64,000 nucleotides of DNA, taken from Modestobacter lapidis (GTDB lineage: Bacteria > Actinomycetota > Actinomycetes > Mycobacteriales > Geodermatophilaceae). Both the position numbers and the translations under genes were made by a program. Within the stretch, counting starts at the first letter, position 1. Each line of letters begins with the position of its first letter. The notes beneath the pieces were generated by a model. The model had not been told where the DNA came from and did no database searches. It was given only the letters and a program-made list of their open reading frames with translations. This document shows positions 35,006 to 43,423 of the stretch, piece by piece. The stretch is taken from positions 1-64,000 of the forward strand of contig JABAKE010000012.1 of the NCBI GenBank assembly GCA_019779905.1, given 5' to 3'.

Positions 35006-36409
35006 CTACGCCTGCACCGCCGCCGCGGCCGCCCGGGCAGCGGCCAGCAGCGACGCCCGGTCGTGCAGCGTGGTCCGGGCGCGGCCGCGGGTCGCGCCCA
35101 GAGCCGTCTCCGCCGCGTCGATCGCCCGCCAGTTCGACAGCAGCACCGGCTCCACCCCGCGGGCCACCAGGGTGTCCACCAGGTCGTCGACGTCCCCGCC
35201 CGGCCGCAGCGTGCCGGCCGCGGCGTCGGCGAGCAGGGCGGCCACCGTCTCCCGTGCGTCGTGCTTGTTGGTGCCCACCACCCCGGTCGGCCCGCGCTTG
35301 ATCCACCCGGCGGTGTACTCGCCGGTGCTCGGGGCGCCGTCGCGCAGCACCCGGCCGGCCTCGTTGGGCACCGTGCCCGAGCGCCCGTCGACCGGGAGCC
35401 CGGGCAGCGGGTGGCCGCGGTAGCCGACCGAGCGGACCACCAGGTCCGCGGGGACGACGTCGAACTCACCGGTGCCGGTCGCGGTGCCCGCGGCGTCGAC
35501 CACCGTGCGCTCGACCTCCACCCCGGTGACCCGGTCGGTGCCCACCAGCCGGACCGGCCGGGCGTGGAACCGCAGCCGGATGCCGACCCGGCCCGGCGCG
35601 GGGGTGTGCCCGGCCCACCCGCGCAGCGTGGCCAGGTTGCGGGCGATCACCCGGTCGGCGGCGGCGGCCTCCTCGGCCGCCGGGTCGAGCTCGAGGTCGG
35701 CCGGGTCGACCAGGACGACGGCGTCGGCGAGGTGGTCGAGCTCGCGCAGCTCCTGGGTGGTGAACGTCGCCTGCGCCGGGCCACGGCGCCCGAGCACCGT
35801 CACCTGCTCCACCGGCGCCGCCGCGAGGCTGTCCAGGACGTGCTGCGGCATGTCGGTGAGCAGCAGCTCGTCGGGGGAGCGGGCCAGCACCCGGCCGACG
35901 TCCAGCGCCACGTTGCCCACGCCGATGACCACGACGTGCCGGGCCCGGCCGACGGCCTCCTCCACGAGCGCGCGGTCGGCGTCGGGGTGACCGCAGTACC
36001 AGGAGACGACGTCGGTGGCGGCCAGGCTGCCGGGCAGGTCCTCGCCCTCGATGCCCAGCCGGCGGTCGCCGGCGGCGCCGTAGGTGTAGACGACGGCGTC
36101 CACGTGCCGGCGCAGCTCGTCGAGGCCGAGGTCCCGGCCGATCTCGACATTGCCGACGAACCGGACCCGCTCGTGGTCCAGCGTGTGGTGCAGCGTGTCG
36201 CGCAGCGCGCGCATCTTGGCGTGGTCGGGGGCGATGCCGTGCCGGACCAGCCCGAAGGGCGTGGGCAGCCGGTCGATCAGGTCGACGGCGACGGGCACAT
36301 CGTCCTGCCCGGCCAGCGCGTCGGCGGCGTAGATGCCCGCCGGGCCGGCGCCGACGACGGCGACCCGCAGTGGACGTGGGTCCCGCTCGGTGTCCGGCAC
36401 ACCTCGCAT
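35006..36409 (-). CDS. fprA: FprA-type ferredoxin/adrenodoxin NADP+ reductase
   Basis: A 467-residue FAD and NADPH enzyme that moves electrons between NADPH and ferredoxin. The FAD site is VAVVGAGPAGIYAADALAG near residue 14, followed by DRLPTPFGLVRHGIAPDHAKMRAL, the diagnostic block of the FprA family. The NADP site is VIGVGNVALDVGRVL, and the C-terminal FAD contact includes AGWIKRGPTGVVGTNKHDARETVAALL. ATG 36409 (MRGVPDTERD) is chosen; an ATG 33 nt upstream adds residues without homology. The redox partner is not adjacent. Confidence 0.93.
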   Translation of the reverse strand: MRGVPDTERDPRPLRVAVVGAGPAGIYAADALAGQDDVPVAVDLIDRLPTPFGLVRHGIAPDHAKMRALRDTLHHTLDHERVRFVGNVEIGRDLGLDELRRHVDAVVYTYGAAGDRRLGIEGEDLPGSLAATDVVSWYCGHPDADRALVEEAVGRARHVVVIGVGNVALDVGRVLARSPDELLLTDMPQHVLDSLAAAPVEQVTVLGRRGPAQATFTTQELRELDHLADAVVLVDPADLELDPAAEEAAAADRVIARNLATLRGWAGHTPAPGRVGIRLRFHARPVRLVGTDRVTGVEVERTVVDAAGTATGTGEFDVVPADLVVRSVGYRGHPLPGLPVDGRSGTVPNEAGRVLRDGAPSTGEYTAGWIKRGPTGVVGTNKHDARETVAALLADAAAGTLRPGGDVDDLVDTLVARGVEPVLLSNWRAIDAAETALGATRGRARTTLHDRASLLAAARAAAAAVQA

Positions 36410-36459
36410 CCTGACCCGCCGGCCCGGTGTGCACCAGCTCAACGGCCCTGCGGCGTGAT

Positions 36460-36517
36460 GGCCCCGTCCCGAGGCTCGCTCCGAGCTTGCGAGGAGTGAG
36501 GAGGACGGGGTCCTTCG
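36460..36517 (-). terminator. Stop-abutting hairpin after nei2
   Basis: On the minus strand the nei2 TGA is followed by CGAAGGACCCCGTCCTCC, a CCTCGCAAGCTCGGAGCG core and GGACGGGGCC. It is nearly the same as the element at 24780-24840, with matching base changes in the arms. Confidence 0.75.
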
Positions 36518-37327
36518 TCAGGTGGCCTGGCAGGTGGGGCACCAGAAGAGGTTGCGGCCGACCATGACCTCGGTGCGCACCTCGGTGCCGCAGATCCGGC
36601 AGGGCAGCCCGGTGCGCCGGTAGACGTAGTGGGCGTCGGTCGGGCCGGCCACGCCCCGCCGCCGCTCCCGGTCCTCGGGCCGGGTGGTCACGATCCGCCC
36701 GGCGCGCACCCCGGCCCGCATCAGGGTCACCAGGTCCGCCCACATCCCCGTCCAGGTGCCGGCGTCGACGTCCCGGCCGGGCCGGAACGGGGAGACGCCG
36801 TGCCGGAAGAGCAGCTCGGCGCGGTAGACGTTGCCGACGCCGGCCAGCACGGCCTGGTCCATCAGCAGCGCGCCGATCGACGTCCGGCTCCTCGCGATGC
36901 GGGCGAACGCCTTTCCCGGGTCGGAGCGCCGGCGCAGCGGGTCGGGGCCCAGCCGGTCGAGGAGGAGCTTCACCTCGCCGTCGGTGATCAGGTCGCAGGT
37001 GGTGGCTCCGCGCAGGTCGGTCCACACGCCGTGGCCGTCCTCACCGGGCCCCTCCCAGCGCATCCGCAGCGCACCCCGGGGCGCCGGTGGCAGCCCCGTC
37101 CCGGACGTGTACTTCCCATACAGGCCGAGGTGCACGTGGACGACGTCGGGGCCGAAGCCGGCGAACAGGTGCTTTCCGTAGGACGTGACCTCGTCCAGCA
37201 CCCGGCCGTCGATCAGCTCGGCCTGGCCGGCGAAGCGCCCCTGCGGGCTGGTCACGTGCACCTCGCGGCCGGCGAACGCGGCGTGCTGCTCGCGGGCCAG
37301 CCGGTACAGGGTGTGGCCCTCAGGCAC
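36518..37327 (-). CDS. nei2: Fpg/Nei-family DNA glycosylase (Nei2-type endonuclease VIII)
   Basis: A 269-residue bifunctional glycosylase/AP lyase removing oxidised bases. The N-terminal catalytic Pro2-Glu3 lies in MPEGHTLYRLAREQ; Lys52 of the DEVTSYGKHLFAGF loop is conserved. The helix-two-turn-helix block is MDQAVLAGVGNVYRAELLFRHGVSPF, and the C-terminal zinc finger has CRICGTEV and WCPTCQ. The PEGHT rather than PELPE start points to the actinobacterial Nei2 group rather than Fpg. ATG start, which must be Met-Pro-Glu for chemistry. A terminator element follows. Confidence 0.93.
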   Translation of the reverse strand: MPEGHTLYRLAREQHAAFAGREVHVTSPQGRFAGQAELIDGRVLDEVTSYGKHLFAGFGPDVVHVHLGLYGKYTSGTGLPPAPRGALRMRWEGPGEDGHGVWTDLRGATTCDLITDGEVKLLLDRLGPDPLRRRSDPGKAFARIARSRTSIGALLMDQAVLAGVGNVYRAELLFRHGVSPFRPGRDVDAGTWTGMWADLVTLMRAGVRAGRIVTTRPEDRERRRGVAGPTDAHYVYRRTGLPCRICGTEVRTEVMVGRNLFWCPTCQAT

Positions 37328-37403
37328 GGGCAGCTCGCGCGGTCATGCACCCAGCTTCACCTGCGCCGACGCCGTCCGCCACGACGGGACCGGTGACCCA
37401 GCC

Positions 37404-37450
37404 GACACCCCCGGGGGGCCAAAGTCGCGATTTTGGCCCCCGGGGGTGTC
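37404..37450. terminator. Long near-perfect hairpin downstream of photolyase
   Basis: GACACCCCCGGGGGGCCAAA (37404-37423) pairs with TTTTGGCCCCCGGGGGTGTC (37431-37450), one G bulged, loop GTCGCGA. It lies 6 nt after the photolyase stop (minus strand), upstream of nei2, so it should separate the two transcripts. Confidence 0.75.
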
Positions 37451-37456
37451 GCGAGT

Positions 37457-38845
37457 TCAGCGGGTGCGGATGGCTGCGTAGCGGTCCAGGGACACCTGGC
37501 GCTCGTGGGCGTGGTCGACCACGGGCTCCGGGTACCCGGCCGGGACGCCGTCGGGTGACCGCCACGGTTCGTGCACGTACCGGGCCGGGACGTCGCGCAG
37601 CTCGGGCACCCAGCGCTTGACGTAGGTGCCGTCCGGATCGAACTTCTTGCCCTGGGTGACCGGGTTGAACACCCGGTAGTACGGCGAGGCGTCGGTGCCG
37701 GTCCCGGCGACCCACTGCCAGCCGTGGTTGTTGCTGGCCAGGTCGCCGTCGACCAGGTGCCGCATGAACCACCGCGCGCCGCGGGTCCACTCCTGGTGCA
37801 GGTCCTTGACCAGGAAGGAGGCGACGATCATCCGCACCCGGTTGTGCACGTAGGCCTCACCGAGCAGCTGCCGCATGCCGGCGTCGACGATCGGGAAGCC
37901 GGTGCGGCCGGTCTCCCAGGCGCGGACCAGCTCCTCGGCGTCGGGGCCGGTGTCGTAGCGCATGCCTTGCAGCCGGGGGTCGAGGTACTCCCGGGCGGAG
38001 TCCGGCCGGTGCCAGAGCACGTCGGCGTAGAAGTCCCGCCAGGCCAGCTCGTCGGTGTACCGCCGCACCGCCTCGCCGCCGTCGTCCTGTGCCGCCAGGT
38101 CGGCCAGCAGGGTGCGGGGGTGGATGCAGCCGTACTTCAGGTACGCCGAGAGCCGGCTGGTGCCGTCGGTACCGGGTGTGTTGCGGCCCTCGGCGTAGTC
38201 GCGCAGGCGCTCGTCCCGGAACCGTGCCCAGGTCGCCGCGGCCGCGGCCTCTCCGGCCGGGGGCAGCTGGGCGTCACCGGGGTCGGGGGCCGGCGGCGGG
38301 TCGGTGGACGGGACGCCGGACAGCCAGGGGACGGCGCGGGGCCGCGGCGCAGGTGCCCGCCAGCCGTGCTCGCGCCAGGCGCGGGCGAACGGGGAGAAGA
38401 CCTGGAAGGGGGTGCCGTCGCGCTTGGTCACCCGGCCCGGGGTGACCAGGTAGGGCGAGCCGGTTCGCTCCAGCGGGACGTCGCCCAGCGCCCGCTCGAC
38501 CGCGGCGTCGCGCCGGCGGCCGTAGGGGCCGGGATCGGCGGAGACGTGCACGCTGGCGGCACCCACCTCGGCGGCCAGCTGCGGGACGACGCGGGCCGGG
38601 TCGCCGTGCCGGAGGACGAGGGCCCCGTCCGTCGCCGTCCGCAGGTCGTCCAGGCAGTCGAGCAGGAAGCGGCGGCGCGGCGCACCGGCGGGCCCCCAGA
38701 GCCGGTCGTCGAACACGAAGACCGGCAGCACGGCGCCGTCGTTCCCGGCCGCTTCGCCGGCGGCCAGCAGCGCCGGGTGGTCACCCAGGCGCAGATCGCG
38801 CCGGAACCACAGCAGGGCGGTGCGCGCCGGCCGGGCGGACGTCAG
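37457..38845 (-). CDS. phr: Deoxyribodipyrimidine photolyase, CTG start
   Basis: A 462-residue class I CPD photolyase repairing UV dimers with blue light. The N-terminal antenna domain begins ALLWFRRDLRLGDHPAL; the C-terminal FAD domain has GTSRLSAYLKYGCIHPRT, ELAWRDFYADVLW, TGFPIVDAGMRQLLGEAYVHNRVRMIVASFL and NNHGWQWVAGTGTDASPYYRVFNP. No ATG, GTG or TTG precedes the antenna strand in a sensible position; CTG at 38845-38843 overlaps the TGA of the GNAT gene (CTGA), giving the family length. No SD is visible, so coupling to the upstream gene is likely. Confidence 0.93.
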   Translation of the reverse strand: MTSARPARTALLWFRRDLRLGDHPALLAAGEAAGNDGAVLPVFVFDDRLWGPAGAPRRRFLLDCLDDLRTATDGALVLRHGDPARVVPQLAAEVGAASVHVSADPGPYGRRRDAAVERALGDVPLERTGSPYLVTPGRVTKRDGTPFQVFSPFARAWREHGWRAPAPRPRAVPWLSGVPSTDPPPAPDPGDAQLPPAGEAAAAATWARFRDERLRDYAEGRNTPGTDGTSRLSAYLKYGCIHPRTLLADLAAQDDGGEAVRRYTDELAWRDFYADVLWHRPDSAREYLDPRLQGMRYDTGPDAEELVRAWETGRTGFPIVDAGMRQLLGEAYVHNRVRMIVASFLVKDLHQEWTRGARWFMRHLVDGDLASNNHGWQWVAGTGTDASPYYRVFNPVTQGKKFDPDGTYVKRWVPELRDVPARYVHEPWRSPDGVPAGYPEPVVDHAHERQVSLDRYAAIRTR

Positions 38846-39162
38846 CGGACGGCGGGGGAGAGGCCGAAGGTCGGGCGGTCGTCCTCGGCCACGAGGTCGA
38901 GGTCCTCGGGGTGGTCCTGCAGGTACTTGCGGATGAACGAGCAGTAGGGGAGCACGTGCAGTTGCCGGGAGCGGGCGGCCGACAGGAGTTCGCGGACCAG
39001 CGTCGTACCGAGACCCTGCCCACCCATCGACGGGTCGATCTCGGTGTGCGGCAACGTCATGACGTCGCCGTCCACGTGGTAGCTGGCCAGGCCGACGACA
39101 CGGTCGTCCGCCCGGATCTCGAAGCGTCCACGTCCTGGGACGTCGACCACCGTGATGTCCAT
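38842..39162 (-). CDS. Small GNAT-family N-acetyltransferase-like protein
   Basis: A 106-residue protein of the short Gcn5-related acetyltransferase group (YjdJ-like): GRFEIRADDRVVGLASYHVDGDVMTLPHTEIDPSMGGQGLGTTLVRELLSAARSRQLHVLPYCSFIRKYLQDHPE. The acetyl-CoA pyrophosphate loop is GGQGLGTTL, and the CSFIRKYLQDHPE ending is characteristic of the group. Substrate unknown. ATG start. Its TGA overlaps the photolyase CTG, tying the two in expression. Confidence 0.87.
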   Translation of the reverse strand: MDITVVDVPGRGRFEIRADDRVVGLASYHVDGDVMTLPHTEIDPSMGGQGLGTTLVRELLSAARSRQLHVLPYCSFIRKYLQDHPEDLDLVAEDDRPTFGLSPAVR

Positions 39163-39292
39163 CGTGCTCAGTCACCTCCACTGTCTCGGCGCCGCTGCCG
39201 AGGCTCACGTGCTGAGACAAGGTAACGGTTGCGGCACAGAACCGCCCGCTTCTGGAGACGCGTTGGGCCGATCGGGTGTTCCCCGTTCGGGC

Positions 39293-39319
39293 GCGTCGGG
39301 TATCGGCGGTACCCGACGC
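39293..39319. promoter_or_regulatory. 10-bp inverted repeat upstream of GNAT-phr operon
   Basis: GCGTCGGGTA (39293-39302) and TACCCGACGC (39310-39319), 7-nt spacer, about 130-157 nt upstream of the GNAT ATG on the minus strand. Possible operator; the regulator is unknown. Confidence 0.45.
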
Positions 39320-39618
39320 GGCGGCCTTCGTGCGGCGCGACGCACGCTCCGCTCCGCCCATCCCGGCGCCGGGCCGGAACGGCTGCGGAAATGGCTGCCA
39401 GCATCCTGACATGGAGATCTCATGACGATTTCATGACAGGTCAGCTACTGCGCGCCATGGTCGGAGAACGCGCTGGAACGACTCGACAGCGACGCGTTCG
39501 GGCTGGCCGGGGCGGCGTGCTCGGCAGTCGACGCGGGAGGAGGATATCCGCTGAATGTGCTGTTCGACACTGTCGATCGACGTCACGACCGCATAACAGA
39601 ATGGCCGGATCCGTCGCT

Positions 39619-39642
39619 ATTGGTGGGTGACCAATGAATTGG
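39619..39642. promoter_or_regulatory. Overlapping ATTGGT/ACCAAT palindromes upstream of proVWX
   Basis: ATTGGT (39619-39624) and ACCAAT (39630-39635) form one palindrome with a 5-nt spacer; CCAAT (39631-39635) and ATTGG (39638-39642) form a second, sharing its middle arm. Located about 230 nt before the proV start; candidate operator for the osmoprotectant operon. Confidence 0.45.
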
Positions 39643-39868
39643 CTGTTAGCTTTCCCTTCGCACGATGTCGCGACCATGACCCTCATGGCCGCCTGTGCCC
39701 GGTGCGCGAGCTGCGGAGCAGTGCTCGCGGCAACGCGCGCCGGGGTCGCGCCACCCCATCGTGGGGCTGTCCGCCCGCCAGGTGCGGCGCTGGGCGCGGC
39801 GACCGCGCGGCGCCCGATCGACGGATCCCCGCCGAGGGCCGGTCCATGTCCGACGACGAGAGGTGAAC

Positions 39869-41134
39869 GTGCCTGCTGTACACGCTGAAGGGCTGTTCAA
39901 GATCTTCGGACGGCGCACCGACGAGGCCGTGCGCCGGCTCGGGGACGGCGCCTCCGTGGCCGACGTCCGCGAGCTGGGGGCGACCCCGGCCGTCATCGAC
40001 GTCAGCTTCACCGTCGAGCCGGGCGAGATCTTCGTGGTGATGGGGCTGTCCGGCTCGGGCAAGTCGACGCTGCTGCGGATGCTGAACGGCCTGCTGGACG
40101 CGACCGCCGGCAGGGTCCGAGTGGGTGGCGACGACCTCACCACGCTGGACGCCAAGGCCCTGCGCCGGCTGCGGCAGGAGCGGATGAGCATGGTGTTCCA
40201 GCACTTCGCGCTCTTTCCGCACCGCACGGTGGTCGACAACGCCGCCTACGCCCTCGAGGTGCGCGGGATGGACCGCCGGACCCGTCGGGCCAAGGCCCGC
40301 GAGGCGCTGGCGCTGGTGGGCCTGGAGCAGTGGGCGGACGCGAAGCCCGACGAGCTGTCCGGGGGGATGAAGCAGCGGGTCGGCCTGGCCCGGGCGCTGG
40401 CCGCCGAGACCGACCTGATGCTGATGGACGAGGCGTTCAGCGCGCTGGACCCGCTGATCCGGCGCGAGATGCAGGACCAGCTGCTCGAGCTGCAGGCCCA
40501 GCTGGGCAAGACGATCGTCTTCATCACCCACGACCTCAACGAGGCGATGCGGCTGGGCGACCGGATCGCGATCATGCGGGACGGCCGGATCGTGCAGATC
40601 GGCACGCCCGAGCAGATCCTCGACGAGCCGGCCGACGACTACGTCGCGCAGTTCCTCGCCGACGTCGACCGGGGCCGGGTCTTCACCGCCGGGCACGTCA
40701 TGGTGGCCGCACCCGCCGCCGTCCCCCTCGGGGCGGCGCCCGCCGACGTGCTGACCGCCATGCGCGCGCACCGGACCGGCACCGTCCTGGTCGGCGACGG
40801 GAACGGCGGGCTGGCCGGCGTGGCCACCGAGGAGGCCGTGCGGACGGCCGCCGAGAGCGGTGCGCCGAGCCTGGTCGGTCTGCCCCTGCAGCCCCCGGTC
40901 AGCGTCCGGACGACGACGCTGCTCGCGGACCTGCTGACCCCGGCCGCGCAGGACGAGGTGCCGGTGACGGTCGTCGACGCCGACGGCCGGCTGGTCGGCG
41001 TCGTCCCCCGCGGCGCCGTCCTGGCCGCGCTGGGCGGCGCCACCGGCAACGGGCGGCCGGTGCCCAGCGGCACCGGATCGCCGCACACGGCGGGCGCGAC
41101 CGCCGTCGGGACGAGGGAGGCCGTTCGTGGCTGA
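39869..41134 (+). CDS. proV: Glycine betaine/proline ABC transporter ATP-binding protein
   Basis: A 421-residue ATPase of the quaternary amine uptake group: FKIFGRRTDEAVRRL start, Walker A GLSGSGKST, FQHFALFPHRTV Q-loop, signature LSGGMKQRVGLARAL, Walker B LMLMDEAFSALDPLIR and switch His in THDLNEA. The C-terminus (from about residue 270) contains two CBS-like repeats (VLTAMRAHRTGTVLVGDGNGGLAGVATEEAV ... EVPVTVVDADGRLVGVVPRGAVLAAL), which sense ionic strength or nucleotides in OpuA/ProV. GTG 39869 has GAGAGGTGA upstream. First gene of proVWX; overlaps proW by 8 nt. Confidence 0.92.
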   Translation: MPAVHAEGLFKIFGRRTDEAVRRLGDGASVADVRELGATPAVIDVSFTVEPGEIFVVMGLSGSGKSTLLRMLNGLLDATAGRVRVGGDDLTTLDAKALRRLRQERMSMVFQHFALFPHRTVVDNAAYALEVRGMDRRTRRAKAREALALVGLEQWADAKPDELSGGMKQRVGLARALAAETDLMLMDEAFSALDPLIRREMQDQLLELQAQLGKTIVFITHDLNEAMRLGDRIAIMRDGRIVQIGTPEQILDEPADDYVAQFLADVDRGRVFTAGHVMVAAPAAVPLGAAPADVLTAMRAHRTGTVLVGDGNGGLAGVATEEAVRTAAESGAPSLVGLPLQPPVSVRTTTLLADLLTPAAQDEVPVTVVDADGRLVGVVPRGAVLAALGGATGNGRPVPSGTGSPHTAGATAVGTREAVRG

Positions 41135-42128
41135 GACATCTCTGCTCGTGGCCGCCGAGGACGGCGACCTGCCCCGGGTTCCGCTGGGCGACTGGATCGA
41201 CACCGGCCTCGACTGGCTGACCGACAACTTCTCCCCGGTCTTCGATGCGATCAGCACCGGGACCGAGGCCGGCGTGGAGAGCCTGCGGGACGCGCTGCTG
41301 TTCCTGCCGCCGATCGTCTTCGCGGTGCTGCTGGCTGTGCTCGGTGGCGTGGTGCGGTCGGTGCGCTTCGCCGTCGTTTCGCTGCTCGGGCTGCTGCTCA
41401 TGATCAGCATGCGGATGTGGGACCCGGCGATGGCCACGCTGGCCCTGGTCCTGGTGTCCGCGGTGATCGCGGTGGCGATCGGCATCCCGATCGGCATCGC
41501 GGCGGCGAAGAGCGACCGGATCAGCGCGGTCCTCCGGCCGGTGCTCGACTTCATGCAGACGATGCCCGCGTTCGTCTACCTCGTCCCCGCCGTGACCTTC
41601 TTCGGCATCGGCCTGGTCCCGGGCGTCGTCACCACGATCATCTTCGCGATGCCGCCGGGGGTCCGGCTCACCGAGCTGGGCATCCGGCAGGTGGACAAGG
41701 AGCTGGTGGAGGCGGGGCACGCGTTCGGCAGCCCGCCCGGACGGATCCTGCGCGGTGTCCAGCTCCCGCTGGCACTCCCGACGATCATGGCCGGCGTCAA
41801 CCAGGTGATCATGCTGGCGCTCTCGATGGCGGTCATCGCCGGCCTGATCGGGGCGGCGGGCCTGGGCGGCGTCGTCGTCACCAGCATCTCCCGGCTCGAC
41901 GTCGGCCTGGGCTTCGAGGGCGGCCTCTCGGTCGTCATCCTCGCCATCTACCTCGACCGGCTGACCAGCGCATTCGGTCAGCGGCGGGGGCGGCTGTCCG
42001 GCTTCCCGTCCTTCCTCAGCCGTGGCGGCACGGTCGGCAAGGCCGGCCTGGCCGCCAGTAGCCGGTCCGCCGATGCGGTCATGCCCGTCGGAACCGACCA
42101 GAACTCACCGAACCGACCTGCCCGGTAG
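41127..42128 (+). CDS. proW: Glycine betaine/proline ABC transporter permease
   Basis: A 333-residue BPD-type permease. The N-terminal soluble segment contains PLGDWIDTGLDWLTDNFSPVFDAIS, as in ProW/OpuAB, followed by six or so TMs and the EAA coupling loop ELGIRQVDKELVEAGHAFGSPPGRILRGVQLPLALPTIMAGVNQVIMLALSMAVIAGLIGAAGLG. GTG start within the proV end. The C-terminal ~50 residues are Ser/Arg/Gly-rich and cytoplasmic. Forms the membrane channel with ProV and lipoprotein ProX. Confidence 0.92.
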   Translation: MAETSLLVAAEDGDLPRVPLGDWIDTGLDWLTDNFSPVFDAISTGTEAGVESLRDALLFLPPIVFAVLLAVLGGVVRSVRFAVVSLLGLLLMISMRMWDPAMATLALVLVSAVIAVAIGIPIGIAAAKSDRISAVLRPVLDFMQTMPAFVYLVPAVTFFGIGLVPGVVTTIIFAMPPGVRLTELGIRQVDKELVEAGHAFGSPPGRILRGVQLPLALPTIMAGVNQVIMLALSMAVIAGLIGAAGLGGVVVTSISRLDVGLGFEGGLSVVILAIYLDRLTSAFGQRRGRLSGFPSFLSRGGTVGKAGLAASSRSADAVMPVGTDQNSPNRPAR

Positions 42129-42227
42129 TCGATCGGCGCGGCCCTCCCGGGCCGTCGCCGCGGATCCGGAGCACCAACGGTGCGCGGGGCAGTCGACCGC
42201 CACCAGATGTAGGAGAGGAACGACCGC

Positions 42228-43157
42228 ATGAACAAGCACCTGACCACCCGAGGCGCGCGCCTCGCCGCCGGCCTCGCCGCCGTCGCGCTGACCGCCACCG
42301 CCTGCGGCGGCGACAGCGACACCGACGCGAGCGCGGCGGGCTCCACCGCGTCCGAGGGCGCGGCCTGCGAGTCCGTCAACCTCGGCTTCATCCCGTCCTG
42401 GACCGACGGACTGAGCCTGGCGCACCTGTGGGACCACGTCCTGCAGGAGCAGGGCATCGAGGTCGAGATGACCGAGATCTCCGACGCGGCGCCGCTGTAC
42501 GCCGGGCTGGCCGGCGGGGACGTCGACGTCTACCCGTCGGCGTGGTCCGAGGTCACGCACGCGGCCTACATGGACGAGTACGGCGACCAGATCGAGGACC
42601 TCGGTGCCTGGTACGACGGCGCGGTGCTGACCTTCGCGGTGCCGGAGTACACCGACATCGACTCCATCGCCGACCTGGCCGGCAACGCGGAGATGTTCGA
42701 CGGCCGGATCATCGGGATTGAGCCGGGTGCCGGGCTCACGAAGACGACCAAGGAGAGCGTCATCCCCACCTACGGGCTGGGGGAGGAGTACACGCTGGTC
42801 GAGTCCTCCACCACCGCCATGCTGGCCGAGCTGCAGGCCGCCACCGAGGCCAACGAGGACATCGTCGTCACCCTGTGGCGTCCCTTCTGGGCCAACAGCG
42901 AGTTCCCCGTCAAGGACCTGGCCGACCCCGAGGGCGCCCTGGGTGACGCCGAGGGGCTGCACACCCTGGCCCGCACCGGCTTTTCCGAGGACTGCAGCGA
43001 CGTCGCGGCCATGATGGAGAACCTGACGCTGACCGACGAGCAGTACGGCTCGCTGGAGAACCTGGTGGTCAACGAGTACGGCGAGGGCCGCTACGGCGAG
43101 GCCGTCGACGCGTGGATCGAGCAGAACCCGGACTTCATGGAGTCCCTGCAGAGCTGA
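42228..43157 (+). CDS. proX: Glycine betaine/proline-type substrate-binding lipoprotein
   Basis: A 309-residue OpuAC/ProX-family binding protein. Signal peptide with lipobox: basic MNKHLTTRGARLAAGLAAVALTATAC, Cys26 lipidated, then an acidic Ser/Asp linker. The ligand domain starts CESVNLGFIPSWTDGLSLAHLWDHVLQEQG; aromatic residues in PSWTDG, YPSAWSEVTH, GAWYDGA and TLWRPFWAN are candidates for the cation-pi cage that holds betaine. RBS GTAGGAGAGGAA. The third gene of proVWX; a 99-nt gap with a GC hairpin separates it from proW, allowing differential expression. Confidence 0.92.
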   Translation: MNKHLTTRGARLAAGLAAVALTATACGGDSDTDASAAGSTASEGAACESVNLGFIPSWTDGLSLAHLWDHVLQEQGIEVEMTEISDAAPLYAGLAGGDVDVYPSAWSEVTHAAYMDEYGDQIEDLGAWYDGAVLTFAVPEYTDIDSIADLAGNAEMFDGRIIGIEPGAGLTKTTKESVIPTYGLGEEYTLVESSTTAMLAELQAATEANEDIVVTLWRPFWANSEFPVKDLADPEGALGDAEGLHTLARTGFSEDCSDVAAMMENLTLTDEQYGSLENLVVNEYGEGRYGEAVDAWIEQNPDFMESLQS

Positions 43158-43206
43158 CGGGCTGCCGTTCCCGGGCGCTGGACCCAGCGCCCGTCGGGCA
43201 GTGACC

Positions 43207-43242
43207 AGAGGGGTCCGGTGGCAGCTGCCGCCGGGCCCCTCT
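43207..43242 (+). terminator. Hairpin terminator after proX
   Basis: AGAGGGGTCCGGTGGCAG (43207-43224) pairs with CTGCCGCCGGGCCCCTCT (43225-43242), two G-T pairs. A weaker stem, CGGGCGCTGG/CCAGCGCCCG, lies just before it (about 43164-43195). Confidence 0.7.
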
Positions 43243-43342
43243 GCCGTGCGCCGCCCGGGGTGCCCGCCCCACGGGCCGCTGCCCGGACGTGCCACGATGA
43301 GCCCAGCCACGGCGGTCCTCCACAGCGATGTGGACACGTCCC

Positions 43343-43418
43343 GCCCCCGTAGCTCAGGGGATAGAGCATCGGTTTCCTAAACCGTGTGTCGCAGGTTCGA
43401 ATCCTGCCGGGGGCACCA
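43343..43418 (+). tRNA. tRNA-Arg (anticodon CCT)
   Basis: Cloverleaf with acceptor GCCCCCG pairing CGGGGGC (43408-43414), D-arm GCTCAGGGGATAGAGC, anticodon loop TTCCTAA flanked by CGGT/ACCG giving anticodon CCT, and T-arm GCAGGTTCGAATCCTGC. The CCA end is encoded (43416-43418). It reads the AGG arginine codon, rare in such a genome. No partial duplicate of its 3' end was seen nearby, so no integrated element is attached. Confidence 0.95.
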
Positions 43419-43423
43419 TCGTG

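Larger units (their letters stand above)
39163..39868. other. 706-nt intergenic region with several palindromes
   Basis: No gene is supported; short open frames here have no recognisable features. It holds the divergent promoters of the GNAT-phr and proVWX operons and palindromes at 39293-39319 and 39619-39642. ATGACGATTTCATGAC (39422-39437) contains ATGAC twice. Composition is less extreme in G+C than the flanking genes in 39410-39660. Confidence 0.5.

Noticed and set aside
39846-39866. Six-codon ORF (MSDDER) ending 2 nt before proV GTG, as a leader peptide
   Set aside because: Too short to separate from chance; its codons are mainly the proV RBS region.
39627-39888. Small open frames in the gap before proV
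   Set aside because: They overlap one another, have no RBS or family features, and read into the proV leader.
43343-43418. tRNA-Arg as an integration (att) site
   Set aside because: No integrase gene and no repeat of the tRNA 3' end seen downstream.
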